Positions 1 through 9,172 of a DNA stretch of 64,000 bases are shown piece by piece. Origin of the DNA: CANJIV01 sp046330225 (GTDB taxonomy: Bacteria > Actinomycetota > Thermoleophilia > Solirubrobacterales > Solirubrobacteraceae); NCBI GenBank assembly GCA_046330225.1, contig JAXLTD010000007.1, forward strand, positions 62,001 to 126,000, in the 5' to 3' direction. Numbering within the stretch: position 1 is the first letter of the stretch; the number at the start of each line of letters is the position of its first letter. Below the pieces are notes generated by a model. It was not told the origin of the DNA, searched no databases, and saw only the letters and a program-made list of their open reading frames with translations. The position numbers were made by a program, and so were the translations under genes.

Positions 1-236
1 GTCCCGAACAGCGCGTAAACGAGCAGCGAGGCGACCAGTGTGTACAGCCCCGCCTGGGCCGGGATCCCGGCGATGCCCGCATAGGCCATCGCCTCCGGGA
101 CCAGCAGACCCCACAGCGTGAGGCCGGCGATCACGTCCGGGCGCAGCCAGCGACGGTCGTAGGCCGGCAGCCACGACACCACCGGGACGAGATGCCGGAG
201 CGTTCGCCTGCCTGCCGGGGTCGCGAGGCGGCGCAT
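1..236 (-). CDS. SulP family anion transporter, N-terminal part (cut by window edge)
   Basis: The reverse strand from 236 to the left edge encodes about 78 residues beginning MRRLATPAGRRTL. It continues with LPAYDRRWLRPDVIAGLT and then LLVPEAMAYAGIAGIPAQAG, the characteristic first helices of SulP/SLC26 sulfate or bicarbonate transporters (inner membrane). The C-terminal transport helices and any STAS domain lie outside the window. The start ATG overlaps the stop of the upstream DedA gene by one base (TGATG), so the two are probably co-transcribed. The substrate cannot be told from this part. Confidence 0.85.
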   Translation of the reverse strand, partial: MRRLATPAGRRTLRHLVPVVSWLPAYDRRWLRPDVIAGLTLWGLLVPEAMAYAGIAGIPAQAGLYTLVASLLVYALFG

Positions 237-1003
237 CAGCCCTGCGCGCCCTGCGGTGGGCGATCGGCGCGGCGCGCCCGGCGCCGGCGTTCGCGCAGGA
301 AGATGATCGCGATGAGGGCGGTGGTGATGGCGCCGGAGACCATCATCGAGGCGACGGGGTAGTCCTCGATCGTGGAGCCGACCCAGTAGGCGAGCACGCA
401 GGTGTAGGTGGCCCAGAGCAGGCCGCCGAGCGCCGACCAGGGGAGGAACTGGCGGTAGGGCAGGCCGGAGAGGCCGAAGGTGGCGTTGACGACGAATCGC
501 AGTCCGGGGACGTACCGGGCGAACACGAGGAGGAGCTTGCGGTTGTCGCCGAGGTAGGCGAGCGCCGTGCTGACGCGTTCGTCGGCCTTTGCCTTCTCGA
601 TCTGCGGTTGGACGCGATGGCGGTTGTGGCGGGCGATCCAGAAGAGCGCCGAGTCGCCGATGATCGCGCCCAGCGCCCCCGCGACGATCACGAGGACCAG
701 GGCGAGCTCGCCGCCGGCGGCGACGGTGGACGCGGCGTTGAGCGTCGTCTCGCCGGGCAGCACGGGGATCACCGCGTCCCCGGCGACGAGCAGCATGATC
801 GACAGGTACGCGAGCGCCGGCGCCTGCTCGGCCGCGCCGAACGCCTCGCCCCCCGTGACGGCCTGCAGGATCCCGGCGACCGCCACGACCAGCGCGACCA
901 CCAGAACCAGCCGCAGGATCCGCCGCGAGGGCAGTCGCAGCCGGCCGGCACGGCGCCGGGGCCTCCTCAGGTCGTGTGTACGTTCTTCGGTCTTGGATCC
1001 CAC
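236..1003 (-). CDS. DedA family membrane protein
   Basis: 255 residues from a GTG start. After a basic N-terminus there is a helix at about 28-50, then the DedA/VTT core: GDAVIPVLPGET near 75-86 (re-entrant loop), RYVPGLRFVVNATFGLSG near 164-181 and further helices to about 235, ending in a basic tail. DedA proteins are inner-membrane proteins linked to lipid-carrier recycling and membrane homeostasis. That role is family knowledge; nothing here assigns a substrate. It overlaps the SulP start by one base, so translation of the two is likely coupled. A TACGGT hexamer lies 21-28 bases upstream. Confidence 0.85.
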   Translation of the reverse strand: MGSKTEERTHDLRRPRRRAGRLRLPSRRILRLVLVVALVVAVAGILQAVTGGEAFGAAEQAPALAYLSIMLLVAGDAVIPVLPGETTLNAASTVAAGGELALVLVIVAGALGAIIGDSALFWIARHNRHRVQPQIEKAKADERVSTALAYLGDNRKLLLVFARYVPGLRFVVNATFGLSGLPYRQFLPWSALGGLLWATYTCVLAYWVGSTIEDYPVASMMVSGAITTALIAIIFLRERRRRARRADRPPQGAQG

Positions 1004-1092
1004 TGCGTTCCCGGGTTCTGGGCAACCGTAAGAGCCCGCCCGCCCGTCAGCAGTTCCCGGACCAACGCGGGAACCTGGATCGCGGGGCGGCG

Positions 1093-1431
1093 CTACCCTG
1101 CCTGCTCTTCAGCTTCCAGTTCGGCCTCCAGCGCGATGATGACGACGCCCAACGCGTCGGTGATCTTCGCGGCTGCGGAGGTCGTCCTGGCGGTGCCGAC
1201 GATCGGAGCGACGGCGATCAGGATGTCCTGGACCTGTTCGATCGTGACGCCCGCGTCCATCGCAGGGCCGACGTGCATGAGGTAGGAGCTGGCGGGAGCA
1301 TCAACGGCCACCAGGGCAGCCAGGCGTGCGGCGATGAGTCCGTTGTCGTCGAGGCCGCACCTGGCGATCGACTCCGCGGTCATCGCGGCGAGCGTGTCAA
1401 GCACGGGAGCTTCAGAGGCTGCGTCAGTCAT
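1093..1431 (-). CDS. Carboxymuconolactone decarboxylase / AhpD-like family protein
   Basis: 112 residues starting at ATG 1431, preceded by a GAAGG-type ribosome binding site. The sequence MTDAASEAPVLDTLAAMTAES is followed by all-alpha CMD-fold helices (IAARLAALVAVDAPASSYL, ITDALGVVIIALEAE). The CxxC pair of active AhpD peroxidases is absent, which argues against a peroxidase and leaves the reaction unassigned. It is divergent from the arylsulfatase gene at 1690. The 258 bases between them (1432-1689) hold no other gene that I can support. The much longer reading frame running antisense through the sulfatase gene is a compositional shadow. Confidence 0.8.
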   Translation of the reverse strand: MTDAASEAPVLDTLAAMTAESIARCGLDDNGLIAARLAALVAVDAPASSYLMHVGPAMDAGVTIEQVQDILIAVAPIVGTARTTSAAAKITDALGVVIIALEAELEAEEQAG

Positions 1432-1689
1432 GGTGGCTGTTTCCTTCGGTTGTCGGCGGCCGCACTCTGGCGCGCGCGTCGGCTCAAGGCATCGGTAGTT
1501 ACTCCTGCTCGAACCCGACCGACATGGCAAGGGGGAGCGGCGGCCGGCAAGCATTGACGGGTTGGCGTGGCACTGAGGAGACCGTGTGGTCGTCGGAGTC
1601 CTGGCCGCATTGCTGCGGAGTGGGCGGTGAGCGTAGGATGCGCCGCCGATGTTGCGAGCAGCTGTGCTGGACGATCTGGAGGTTGTGTT

Positions 1690-4098
1690 GTGAGTGAGCC
1701 TGATCGCATGAAGCTCCCGATCCGGAGCCCGAAGTTCGAGGGCGTTGCGAATCGGACGCTTGAGGGTTCGCGGCCGGACTGGGGCGAGCTCGGTCATGTC
1801 ACGCCTCCCGACGGTGCGCCGAATGTCCTGGTCGTGTTGATCGACGATGCCGGGTTCGGGAACCCGGCCACGTTTGGTGGCCCGATCGACACGCCGAACT
1901 ACTCGCGGATCGCGGACGAGGGTCTGCGGTACAACCGCTTTCACGTGACGGCGTTGTGCTCGCCGACGCGGGCTGCTCTGCTGACGGGCCGCAACAGCCA
2001 TGCCGTGGGCTTCGGGTCGGTGGGTGAGTTCTCCACGGGGTTCCCCGGCTACACGGCGTCCGTGCCCGACGACTGCGCTCCGTTCCCGCGGATTCTGCGC
2101 GACAACGGGTACAGCACCGCCGCGTTCGGCAAGTGGCATCTGACGCCCGACAGTCAGCAGGGTCCGGCTGGCCCGTTCAACCGCTGGCCGGTCGGCTGGG
2201 GGTTCGACTACTTCTACGGGTTCCTCGGTGGGGGTTCGGGTCAGTGGGATCCGTGCCTGACGGAGAACCAGAAGATCATCGGGACGCCCGACGCCTTCTA
2301 CGACGGGGAGGGCGAGTACTACCTGCCTGACGACATGGCGGACAAGACGATCGACTGGCTGCACGCGATCCGTGCGCAGGACGCCGAGAAGCCGTTCTTC
2401 GCCTACTTCTCGACGGGGTGCAGCCACGCGCCGCATCACGTCTCGGAGAAGTGGGCAGCGAAGTACAAGGGCAAGTTCGATCAGGGCTGGGATAAGCTGC
2501 GCGAGGAGACCTTCGCGCGGCAGAAGGCGCTGGGTGTGATCCCGGCCGACGCCGAGCTCACCGAGCGTGATGACGCCTTCCCCGCGTGGGACGACGTGCC
2601 GGACGAGCTGAAGGCGTATTACGCCCGGCAGATGGAGGTCTATGCCGGGTACTCCGAGAACGCCGACTACAACGTGGGCCGGGTGCTCGATGCGATCGAT
2701 GAGCTCGGCGAGCTCGACAACACGCTGGTGATCTGGATCTGGGGTGACAACGGCGCCAGCCTGGAGGGCACGATCACGGGCTCGTTCAACGAGCTGACGA
2801 TGGAGAACGGCATCCCGCTGACCGACGAGATGCAGGTGCAGCTCGCCGAGCGCTACGGCGGCATCGAGGCGTGGGGAGGCCAGATGATGGCCCCGCACTA
2901 CTCGGCCGCGTGGGCGTGGGCGGGCAACGCGCCGTTCAAGTGGGGCAAGCAGGTCGGCTCGCACCTGGGCGGCACGCGCAACCCGATGGTCATCCACTGG
3001 CCCGAGACGATCCGCGAGAACGGAGCGCTGCGCGAGCACTTCCTGCACGTCACCGACATCGGCCCGACGATCCTCGACATCGCCGGCATCCCGATGCCGA
3101 CGCACGTGGACGGGGTCGAGCAGCAGCCGATGCACGGCGTGACGTTCGCCGATTCGCTGACCGATGCGCAGGCGCCCGAGCGTCACACGCAGCAGTACTG
3201 GGAGACGGTCGGTAACCGGGCGATGTACAAGGACGGCTGGTGGCTGGCGATGCGCACCGAGCGCATCCCGTGGGTCCTCACACCCGAGGCGATCAAGCCG
3301 TTTGCCCCCGGGGTGTGGGACCCGGACAAGGACCCGGTCGAGCTGTACTACCTGCCGGACGATTTCTCCCAGGCGCACGACCTGGCCGCCGAGCACCCGG
3401 AGAAAGTGCAGGAGCTCAAGGAGCTGTTCTGGGAGGAGGCCGAGAAGTACAAGGTGCTGCCGCTGATGGCGCCGCTCGCCAGCTTCTTCGGCATGGTGCC
3501 GCCGATGCCCGCGGCGACCAAGAAGGAGTTCCGCGGCGGGGTTCAGAACGTCCTCGCGGGCATGATCCCGCGGATCTACAACCACTCGTACGCGATCAGC
3601 GCCGACCTCGTCATCCCGCCCGGAGGCGCCGAGGGCGTGATCGTCGCCGAAGCAGACCATCTCGGTGGCTTCTCGCTCTTCGTCGACGGCGGCAAGCTGA
3701 CGCACACCTACTCGATGATGGGCGTCTTCATCTTCCGCCAGCAGGCCGAGGAGCCGCTCCCGGAGGGCGAGGTCACTGTGCGCATGGAGTTCGCCGCCGA
3801 CGCCGCCAAGCCGGCCACCGGCGGTGAGGTCACGCTCTTCATCAACGACCAGAAGGTGGGCGGCGGCCGCATGGAGCACACCGTGCCGTTCCGCTTCTCC
3901 GGCTACGCGGGCATGGACATCGGCCGCGACAACGGCGGCGTCGTCGACCTCTCCTATGAGGACCGCAAGCCGTTCGCCTTCACCGGCACGATCAAGAAGG
4001 TCGTCTTCGATGTCGACCCGCACCCCTCGACCGACGAGGCTCACGAACTCCACACCGCCGTCCATCAGGGGCACACCGCCCACGGCATCTCCGCATGA
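1690..4098 (+). CDS. Arylsulfatase (type I formylglycine sulfatase)
   Basis: 802 residues from GTG 1690, chosen because GGAGG ends 7 bases upstream; an upstream GTG at 1567 has no such site. The sulfatase signature LCSPTRAALLTGR carries Cys90, the residue converted to formylglycine. The second signature GYSTAAFGKWHLTP follows, and DDAGFG (52-57) supplies metal-binding Asp residues. Length and the C-terminal extension of about 250 residues match the long mycobacterial-type arylsulfatases (near 790 residues). No signal peptide is visible, so it is probably cytoplasmic. It hydrolyses sulfate esters; the natural substrate is unknown. Activity would need a formylglycine-generating enzyme, which is not in this window. 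Confidence 0.9.
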   Translation: MSEPDRMKLPIRSPKFEGVANRTLEGSRPDWGELGHVTPPDGAPNVLVVLIDDAGFGNPATFGGPIDTPNYSRIADEGLRYNRFHVTALCSPTRAALLTGRNSHAVGFGSVGEFSTGFPGYTASVPDDCAPFPRILRDNGYSTAAFGKWHLTPDSQQGPAGPFNRWPVGWGFDYFYGFLGGGSGQWDPCLTENQKIIGTPDAFYDGEGEYYLPDDMADKTIDWLHAIRAQDAEKPFFAYFSTGCSHAPHHVSEKWAAKYKGKFDQGWDKLREETFARQKALGVIPADAELTERDDAFPAWDDVPDELKAYYARQMEVYAGYSENADYNVGRVLDAIDELGELDNTLVIWIWGDNGASLEGTITGSFNELTMENGIPLTDEMQVQLAERYGGIEAWGGQMMAPHYSAAWAWAGNAPFKWGKQVGSHLGGTRNPMVIHWPETIRENGALREHFLHVTDIGPTILDIAGIPMPTHVDGVEQQPMHGVTFADSLTDAQAPERHTQQYWETVGNRAMYKDGWWLAMRTERIPWVLTPEAIKPFAPGVWDPDKDPVELYYLPDDFSQAHDLAAEHPEKVQELKELFWEEAEKYKVLPLMAPLASFFGMVPPMPAATKKEFRGGVQNVLAGMIPRIYNHSYAISADLVIPPGGAEGVIVAEADHLGGFSLFVDGGKLTHTYSMMGVFIFRQQAEEPLPEGEVTVRMEFAADAAKPATGGEVTLFINDQKVGGGRMEHTVPFRFSGYAGMDIGRDNGGVVDLSYEDRKPFAFTGTIKKVVFDVDPHPSTDEAHELHTAVHQGHTAHGISA

Positions 4099-4140
4099 GC
4101 CCGGAGATCACCGATCACGCATGACGATGAGATGACCGAT

Positions 4141-4189
4141 GTCCTAGTCGGCGGCTACCTCTCCAGCTAACGGCGCCGCCGCCTTGGAC
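4141..4189. terminator. Inverted repeat between sulfatase and toxin genes
   Basis: Arms 4141-4155 and 4175-4189 pair over 15 bases with two mismatches around a 19-base loop. The hairpin sits between the convergent sulfatase and PIN genes, a position expected for a bidirectional terminator. There is no T-run, so Rho-independent function is uncertain. Confidence 0.4.
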
Positions 4190-4261
4190 GAATTGGAGGC
4201 GTGCGCCGAACGGTGCGGTGCGTCTTCGGCGGGGCAGCTGACCCGCGCCGGCCGGCGTCGC

Positions 4262-4690
4262 TCACGCCTGCGTGTTCAGTCGCTCCACTAGGGCTCGAGG
4301 CGTGAGCACTGTGACGGGTGGATCGGTGATCTCCAGCAGATCGCGGTCGCCGGTGACGATCGGTTGCGCGCCGGCGTGCAGGGCGAGGGCGATCAGGTAG
4401 TCGTCGGCCGGGTCGCGGCAGATCGCCGGGTGCGGCTTCGGCGCGTCGGTGCTCAGCGCGGTCTGTGATGCGAGGTCGGCGACGAAGCGCTCGGCCTCGT
4501 CCAGGGAGAGGTAGCGTCGCAGGCGCTCACGAGTGAGCACCGAGGTGATCTCGGCGAGCAGCGACGGCGAGCTGAGGAGCTGGATCCGGCCGTCGAGCGC
4601 CGCGTCGAGCACGAGCGCTGAGGGAGCGGTCGGTGAGCGGGCCAGCGCGGCGGAGATGAGGACGTTCGCGTCGGCGACGACGCGAATCAC
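4262..4690 (-). CDS. PIN-domain toxin (VapC-like ribonuclease)
   Basis: 142 residues from GTG 4690. The PIN fold shows MIRVVADANVLISA at the N-terminus (catalytic Asp in ADAN), a central acidic residue in LLAEITSVL, and PADDYLIALALHAGA plus VTGDRDLL near the C-terminus, giving the usual acidic quartet that binds metal for RNA cleavage. It is of the 'putative toxin-antitoxin, PIN family' type. The start overlaps the stop of the upstream ribbon-helix-helix gene by four bases (GTGA), so antitoxin and toxin are translationally coupled. The pair lies beside a relaxase/integrase module and may stabilise that element; this is inference. Confidence 0.85.
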   Translation of the reverse strand: MIRVVADANVLISAALARSPTAPSALVLDAALDGRIQLLSSPSLLAEITSVLTRERLRRYLSLDEAERFVADLASQTALSTDAPKPHPAICRDPADDYLIALALHAGAQPIVTGDRDLLEITDPPVTVLTPRALVERLNTQA

Positions 4691-4920
4691 GCTGCGCGCT
4701 CGGCCCGTACCGCGCGAAGCTCCTCGGCCACCAGCTGCATCGCAGCGTCCTCGTCGAGATCGCTGCGCTCGCGGATCTGCGTGACGAGCGCGCGCAGATC
4801 GAGCGCCCGCACTGCCCGCTCGACGACCTCGCCCTCACTGACATGCGCCTCAGCCGCGCACGCCTCCAGCAGAGCCGCGACCTCCTGGTCCAGATCGATC
4901 GTCACACGACGGCGCTTCAC
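4687..4920 (-). CDS. Ribbon-helix-helix antitoxin
   Basis: 77 residues from GTG 4920. The N-terminus MKRRRVTIDLDQEVAALLEA is a typical RHH/CopG beta-strand (RVTIDLD) followed by two helices. The acidic C-terminal half (QIRERSDLDEDAAMQLVAEE) would wrap and neutralise the toxin. It precedes and overlaps the PIN gene by four bases, the standard antitoxin-first order. RHH antitoxins usually repress their own promoter; the 147-base gap toward the relaxase gene could hold the operator, but I see no clear palindrome there. Confidence 0.8.
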   Translation of the reverse strand: MKRRRVTIDLDQEVAALLEACAAEAHVSEGEVVERAVRALDLRALVTQIRERSDLDEDAAMQLVAEELRAVRAERAA

Positions 4921-5067
4921 GCGCCGAAGCGTACCGCCCGAACCGGGCCGCGACGACCAGACCGGACACCCCGACCGCCGCTGACAGGACAGACGCAGCA
5001 CCCCGCACACAGTGGCACCCCCTCCGGGTGCAGGGGGGTCTCCTCGCCGCTCGCACGACTGAGAGGT

Positions 5068-7560
5068 GTGTTGTCGATCGGAAAGCTCGCTGGAACGCCA
5101 CAGGCGGGCCGGTACTACACCGACGCGGTGGCCAGGGGCCGCGAGGACTACTACCAGGGCTCCGGCGAGGCGCCGGGAGCGTGGGCCGGGGCCGGCGCGC
5201 GGGTGGTCGGGCTCGAGGGCCGCGTCGATGACGAGGCGTTCGCGGCGCTGCTCGGCGGCCGCGCGCCGAGCGGCGAGGCGCGTCTGCGCGAGGCGCAGGG
5301 CAGGCATGACGTGGCCGGGTTCGATCTGACGTTCAGTGCCCCGAAGTCCGTATCGGTCCTGTTCGGTGTCGCTGACGAGCGCGTCGCGGCCGCGGTGCGC
5401 GAGGCGCACGACGCCGCTGTGCGCGAGGCGCTGGGGTATATCGAGCGGGAGGCGACGTTCACCCGCCGCGGGAAGCGCGGGCGTCGATTCGAGCGCGGCG
5501 AAGGACTCGTGGCCGCGCTGTTCCGCCACCGGACGAGCCGGGCCGGCGATCCGCAGCTGCACACGCACGCGGTGGTCGCGAACACCACGCGCGCGGACGG
5601 GCGCTGGTCGACGCTCGACAGCCGCGCGATTCACCGGCACGCCAAGACGGCCGGCTACCTGTACCAGTGCGCGCTGCGCGAGGAGCTGACCCGTGAGCTG
5701 GGGGTGGCGTGGGGTCCGGTCGAGAAGGGGTCGGCGGAGATCCGCGGGATCGACGAGCCGGTGCTCAGGCACTTCTCGCGGCGGCGCGTGGAGATCGAGG
5801 AGCGCCTCGAGGAGCGCGGCGAACACACCCGCCAGGCGACACGCACGGCCGCGCTCGACACGCGCCGCAGGAAGGACTACGCGGTCCCGGTCGATCGGCT
5901 GCGGGCGGAGTGGCGGGCGCGCGCCGCCGAGCACGGCCTGACCGCCGAGCGTCTCGAGCAGCTGCTGCAGCGCCGCTGGGTCGATGTCGGCCCGGACCTG
6001 GACCTTGAGGCGCGGGCGATCGGCGGGATGACCGGCGTCACCAAGGAGTCGAGCACGTTCGACCGCCGCGACGTGCTGCGCGCCTGGTGCGAGCGCCACC
6101 CCACCGGCGCATCGGTACAGCGGATCGAGCGGCTCACCGACCGCTGGCTGACCTCCCCCTACGCCACCCGACTCGACGAGGCCAGGCCGAGCCCGACGAG
6201 TGGCCCGCGCTACAGCACGCCGTCGATGCTGGAGACCGAACAGGAGCTCGTCGATACCGCCCGGCAGCGGTTGCGGAGCGGCGTTGCCGTCGCCGACCCG
6301 GCGCACGTCGATGCGGCGCTCAGCGAGCGGCCGGAGCTCGCTGATGAGCAGCGGGACGCCGTCCGCGCGCTCACCACCAGCGGCGACGGCGTCCAGGTGC
6401 TGAGGGCTGCGGCCGGCACCGGAAAGACCTACGCGCTGGAAGCCGCCCGCGCCGCCTGGCAGGCCTCAGACCAGCAGGTCGTCGGGTGCGCGCTCTCGGC
6501 CCGTGCGGCGCGCGAGCTGCAGGAGCAGACCGCGATCCCCTCGACAACGATCGCCAAGCTCCTCGGCGACCTCAGCCAAGGCTGGGCCCCAGAGCCCTGC
6601 AACGTCTTGGTCGTCGATGAGGCCGGGATGGTCGGCACCCGCGCGATCGCCCAGCTCGCCCGACACACCGCGCAGGCCGACCTGAAGCTCGTCCTGGTCG
6701 GCGACGACCGCCAGCTCCCCGAGATCGACGCCGGCGGCGCCCTGGCCGGCATCGCGGGGCGCATCGGAGCGCTTGAACTGCACGACGTGCGCCGCCAACA
6801 GCACGAGTGGGACCGCGAGGCCCTGGCCGCGCTGCGCCACGGCAAGATCAACGACTGGGCACGCGCCTACCGCGACCACGACCGCGTCCACACCGCACCG
6901 ACACCCGGCAAGGTCCGCCAGCGGATCGTCGACGACTGGTGGCAGCACGCCAAGACCGGCGCCGACGCCGTAATGATCGCCCACCGCCGCAGCGACGTCG
7001 CAGACCTTAACCGCCGCGCCCGCGAACGCATGCACGCCGACCGACGCCTGGGCGAGGACGAGCTGACCGTCGAAGGCCGGTCCTTCGCCGCAGGCGACCG
7101 CGTGCTCGCCCGCCGCAACGACCACCAACTCCACATCACCAACGGCACCCGCGGCCGCGTCCTCAGCATCGACCCCGAGCGCCGCTCACTCGTCGTCCAA
7201 CCGGACGCCGGCGAGCCGACCACCCTCGACGCCGAATACCTCGACGCCGGTCACCTCGACCATGCCTACGCCACCACCGCCCACGCCCTCCAAGGGGCGA
7301 GCGTGGACCACGCGTTCGTCCTGGGCTCCGAGGACCTCTACCGCGAATGGGGATACACCGCGCTCACCCGCCACCGACAGGAAGCGCACTTCTACCTGCA
7401 CTCCGACGCGCAAGAGACCCGACCGCTCCCCGGCCTCGAGCCCGAGCCCGACCCGATCGCCGAGGCACTGCAGTCGCTCCTGGCGAGGTCGCGTGCCAAG
7501 ACGCTCGCGCTCGACCTCCGCCCGCCAGCTGGGCGGGGGCTCTCAGGGCCCGAGCTCTGA
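5068..7560 (+). CDS. MobF-family conjugative relaxase with RecD-like helicase domain
   Basis: About 830 residues from GTG 5068 (TTG 5071 is an alternative; GAGAGG at 5061-5066 is close to both). The N-terminus MLSIGKLAG..AGRYYTDAV carries the Tyr pair that nicks oriT DNA in MobF/TrwC relaxases. FDLTFSAPKSVSVLFG and the His motif LHTHAVVANT (near 163-165, metal binding) complete the relaxase domain to about residue 300. From about 420 on there is a helicase: Walker A AAGTGKTYAL near 446-453, Walker B VLVVDEAGMVG, and a C-terminal YATTAHALQGASVDHAFV motif as in TraA/RecD2. It would nick and unwind the element for transfer. It overlaps the convergent integrase gene by 18 bases. Confidence 0.9.
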   Translation: MLSIGKLAGTPQAGRYYTDAVARGREDYYQGSGEAPGAWAGAGARVVGLEGRVDDEAFAALLGGRAPSGEARLREAQGRHDVAGFDLTFSAPKSVSVLFGVADERVAAAVREAHDAAVREALGYIEREATFTRRGKRGRRFERGEGLVAALFRHRTSRAGDPQLHTHAVVANTTRADGRWSTLDSRAIHRHAKTAGYLYQCALREELTRELGVAWGPVEKGSAEIRGIDEPVLRHFSRRRVEIEERLEERGEHTRQATRTAALDTRRRKDYAVPVDRLRAEWRARAAEHGLTAERLEQLLQRRWVDVGPDLDLEARAIGGMTGVTKESSTFDRRDVLRAWCERHPTGASVQRIERLTDRWLTSPYATRLDEARPSPTSGPRYSTPSMLETEQELVDTARQRLRSGVAVADPAHVDAALSERPELADEQRDAVRALTTSGDGVQVLRAAAGTGKTYALEAARAAWQASDQQVVGCALSARAARELQEQTAIPSTTIAKLLGDLSQGWAPEPCNVLVVDEAGMVGTRAIAQLARHTAQADLKLVLVGDDRQLPEIDAGGALAGIAGRIGALELHDVRRQQHEWDREALAALRHGKINDWARAYRDHDRVHTAPTPGKVRQRIVDDWWQHAKTGADAVMIAHRRSDVADLNRRARERMHADRRLGEDELTVEGRSFAAGDRVLARRNDHQLHITNGTRGRVLSIDPERRSLVVQPDAGEPTTLDAEYLDAGHLDHAYATTAHALQGASVDHAFVLGSEDLYREWGYTALTRHRQEAHFYLHSDAQETRPLPGLEPEPDPIAEALQSLLARSRAKTLALDLRPPAGRGLSGPEL

Positions 7561-8823
7561 GGCATCCACCGGCGCGCCGGACATCGCGGGTGACGCGGCC
7601 GGTCCGCGCGGGCGCTCCGCGGTGAACGCCGCGTTGACCATGCCGAGCTCGTGCTCGCTGGGCGCATAGTGCGAGTAGATCTGGGTGGTCTTCGCGTCCG
7701 CGTGGCCGAGGAACTCCTGGATCGCGCGCAGCGGCGCCCCCGACGAGGCGAGGCGCGTCGCGAACGTGTGGCGCAGGTCGTGGAAGCGCACGACGCGCAC
7801 GCCGGCGTCGCGGCAGGCCTGCTGGAAGCGCCGGGTGACCTTCGCACCGTCGAGCGGGCGGCCGAGCAGCGGGTGGGCGAAGACGAGGTCCTCCTCGCCG
7901 CCATAGCGCGTGCGCTGCGACCAGGCGTGCAGCTCGGCGACGACGCGATCGGCCATCGGCACCGACCTGCGGGTCGAGAGGTCGCTCTTGCCGCGGGCCG
8001 AGAACTCCGTGCGCCGCCAGGTCTGCCGGACGCGGACGCGCTGGATCGGCCAGTCGACATCGCGCCAGCGGAGCGCCAGCAGCTCGCCCTGGCGCAGGCC
8101 GGTGAAGGCCGCAGTCAGGACGATCACGCGCAGCACCGGTCCCATCACGTCGGGCGGCGGCGGGGGCGACGGGCCACGGCGGCCGGTCCGGAACGGCTTC
8201 GGATCGCGGGTGACGACCTCGTCGGGGATCGCGCGCAGCACCGCCTCGAGCTCCTCGATCGTCAGGAACCGCAGGTCGGGGTCGGACTCGCGCACGTGCC
8301 GCGGGCGCGCGGCGCGCCGGACGGGGTTATCCGCCGTCCACTCGAGGTCGATCGCGTGCTCGAAGACGCCGTGCAGGATCTTCAGCGTGTTGGAGACCGT
8401 CTTGGGCGAGAGGCCGCGAGCCAGCAGCTGCGCACTCATCGCTTCGACATCGCGCCGGTGGACCTTGCGCAGCGCGGTCGACCCGAGCATGGGGCCGAAG
8501 TGCCGGCGATGCGCTGCTTCGAGCGTCGCCAGGTAGCTGCGGCTGACGCCCTGCACCCGTTTGTGCTCGATGAGCGCCGTGGCAGCGTCATCGACGGTGT
8601 GGCGGCCGGCCGCCGGCGGTGTGGGGCGCGCCTCCTCGACCAGCATGAGCTTGCGCAGCTGCGCCTCGGCTTGGCGTCGCGTGAGCCCGAGGTCGGTCCC
8701 CGGCGAGCGGACCGGGCCGACGCGCCGGCTCAGGCGCCGCCCGTCGGGCGTGCGCCAGCGCCCGTACCACGCCCCGTGCTTCTCGATCAGCGATCCCGTC
8801 CCGTAGGCGCGTCTGGCGGTCAT
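7543..8823 (-). CDS. Tyrosine recombinase / element integrase
   Basis: 426 residues from ATG 8823. The N-terminal arm-binding part (GTGSLIEKHGAWYGRWRTPD) is followed by a SAM-like core-binding domain (about 85-190) and the catalytic domain: TGLRQGELLALRW (first Arg), HDLRHTFATRLA (His-x-x-Arg), FLGHADAKTTQIYSHY (His and nucleophile Tyr). All catalytic residues are present, so it should be active. A Pro-rich insert (RRGPSPPPPP) interrupts the start of the catalytic domain. Its start overlaps the excisionase stop by four bases. It most likely recombines at the neighbouring tRNA-Pro gene. Confidence 0.93.
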   Translation of the reverse strand: MTARRAYGTGSLIEKHGAWYGRWRTPDGRRLSRRVGPVRSPGTDLGLTRRQAEAQLRKLMLVEEARPTPPAAGRHTVDDAATALIEHKRVQGVSRSYLATLEAAHRRHFGPMLGSTALRKVHRRDVEAMSAQLLARGLSPKTVSNTLKILHGVFEHAIDLEWTADNPVRRAARPRHVRESDPDLRFLTIEELEAVLRAIPDEVVTRDPKPFRTGRRGPSPPPPPDVMGPVLRVIVLTAAFTGLRQGELLALRWRDVDWPIQRVRVRQTWRRTEFSARGKSDLSTRRSVPMADRVVAELHAWSQRTRYGGEEDLVFAHPLLGRPLDGAKVTRRFQQACRDAGVRVVRFHDLRHTFATRLASSGAPLRAIQEFLGHADAKTTQIYSHYAPSEHELGMVNAAFTAERPRGPAASPAMSGAPVDASELGP

Positions 8824-9047
8824 CGGCGTTCCTGCTCGCACAGCCACGCCTCGATGCTCGAGGGCCGGTAGCGGTAGTAGCGCCCGACGCAGATGTGCGG
8901 CAGCCGGCCCGCGCGGGTCTCGGCGTAGACCCACGACGTGGTGACCCCGAGCCACTGGCCGACAGCGACCGCGTCGAGCAGCGCCTCAGCGCCACTGGGA
9001 GGACGTGAGAGGCGGTGCTCGGGGGTCAGGGGAAGCTGCTCGTGCAT
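8820..9047 (-). CDS. Excisionase-like helix-turn-helix protein
   Basis: 75 residues from ATG 9047. The core AVAVGQWLGVTTSWVYAETR..LPHICVGRYYRYRPSSIEAWL is the MerR-like HTH_17 fold of excisionases: a winged helix with the typical 'G-R-Y-x-R-Y/F' wing. It overlaps the integrase start by four bases (ATGA) and would be co-expressed with it to direct excision. The overlapping, longer antisense frames continue through the tRNA genes and are not real. Confidence 0.85.
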   Translation of the reverse strand: MHEQLPLTPEHRLSRPPSGAEALLDAVAVGQWLGVTTSWVYAETRAGRLPHICVGRYYRYRPSSIEAWLCEQERR

Positions 9048-9088
9048 ACCCCTCAGTCGGCCCAGCGCAGCGAGCACCCCCGGCTGGA

Positions 9089-9111
9089 AATGGACCCCGA
9101 ATTGGACCCCG
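9089..9111. repeat. Short direct repeats upstream of excisionase
   Basis: Two near copies of AWTGGACCCCG (9089-9099 and 9101-9111) lie between the excisionase start and tRNA-Pro. Short direct repeats in this position are commonly arm-type integrase or excisionase binding sites. That function is inferred. Confidence 0.4.
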
Positions 9112-9144
9112 TGCGCGGAACCACACCGGCCCGGAAGGCACGAA

Positions 9145-9163
9145 GCCCCGGCAGGACCGGGGC
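9145..9163 (-). terminator. Hairpin downstream of tRNA-Pro
   Basis: GCCCCGG (9145-9151) and CCGGGGC (9157-9163) form a perfect 7-bp stem with a 5-base loop, ten bases past the tRNA-Pro 3' end on the minus strand. It probably ends the tRNA transcript. No clear T-run follows. Confidence 0.55.
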
Positions 9164-9172
9164 TCTCGAAGA

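Noticed and set aside
1093..4083. 996-residue minus-strand open frame through the sulfatase gene
   Set aside because: Only its last 112 codons look like a real protein (CMD-like). The rest is an antisense shadow of a clear sulfatase, with Arg/Val/Leu-biased composition typical of high-GC mirror frames.
4921..5067. Left attachment site of the integrated element beside the relaxase
   Set aside because: I looked for the tRNA-Pro 3' sequence between 1 and 9000 by eye and found no second copy, so no attR is claimed.
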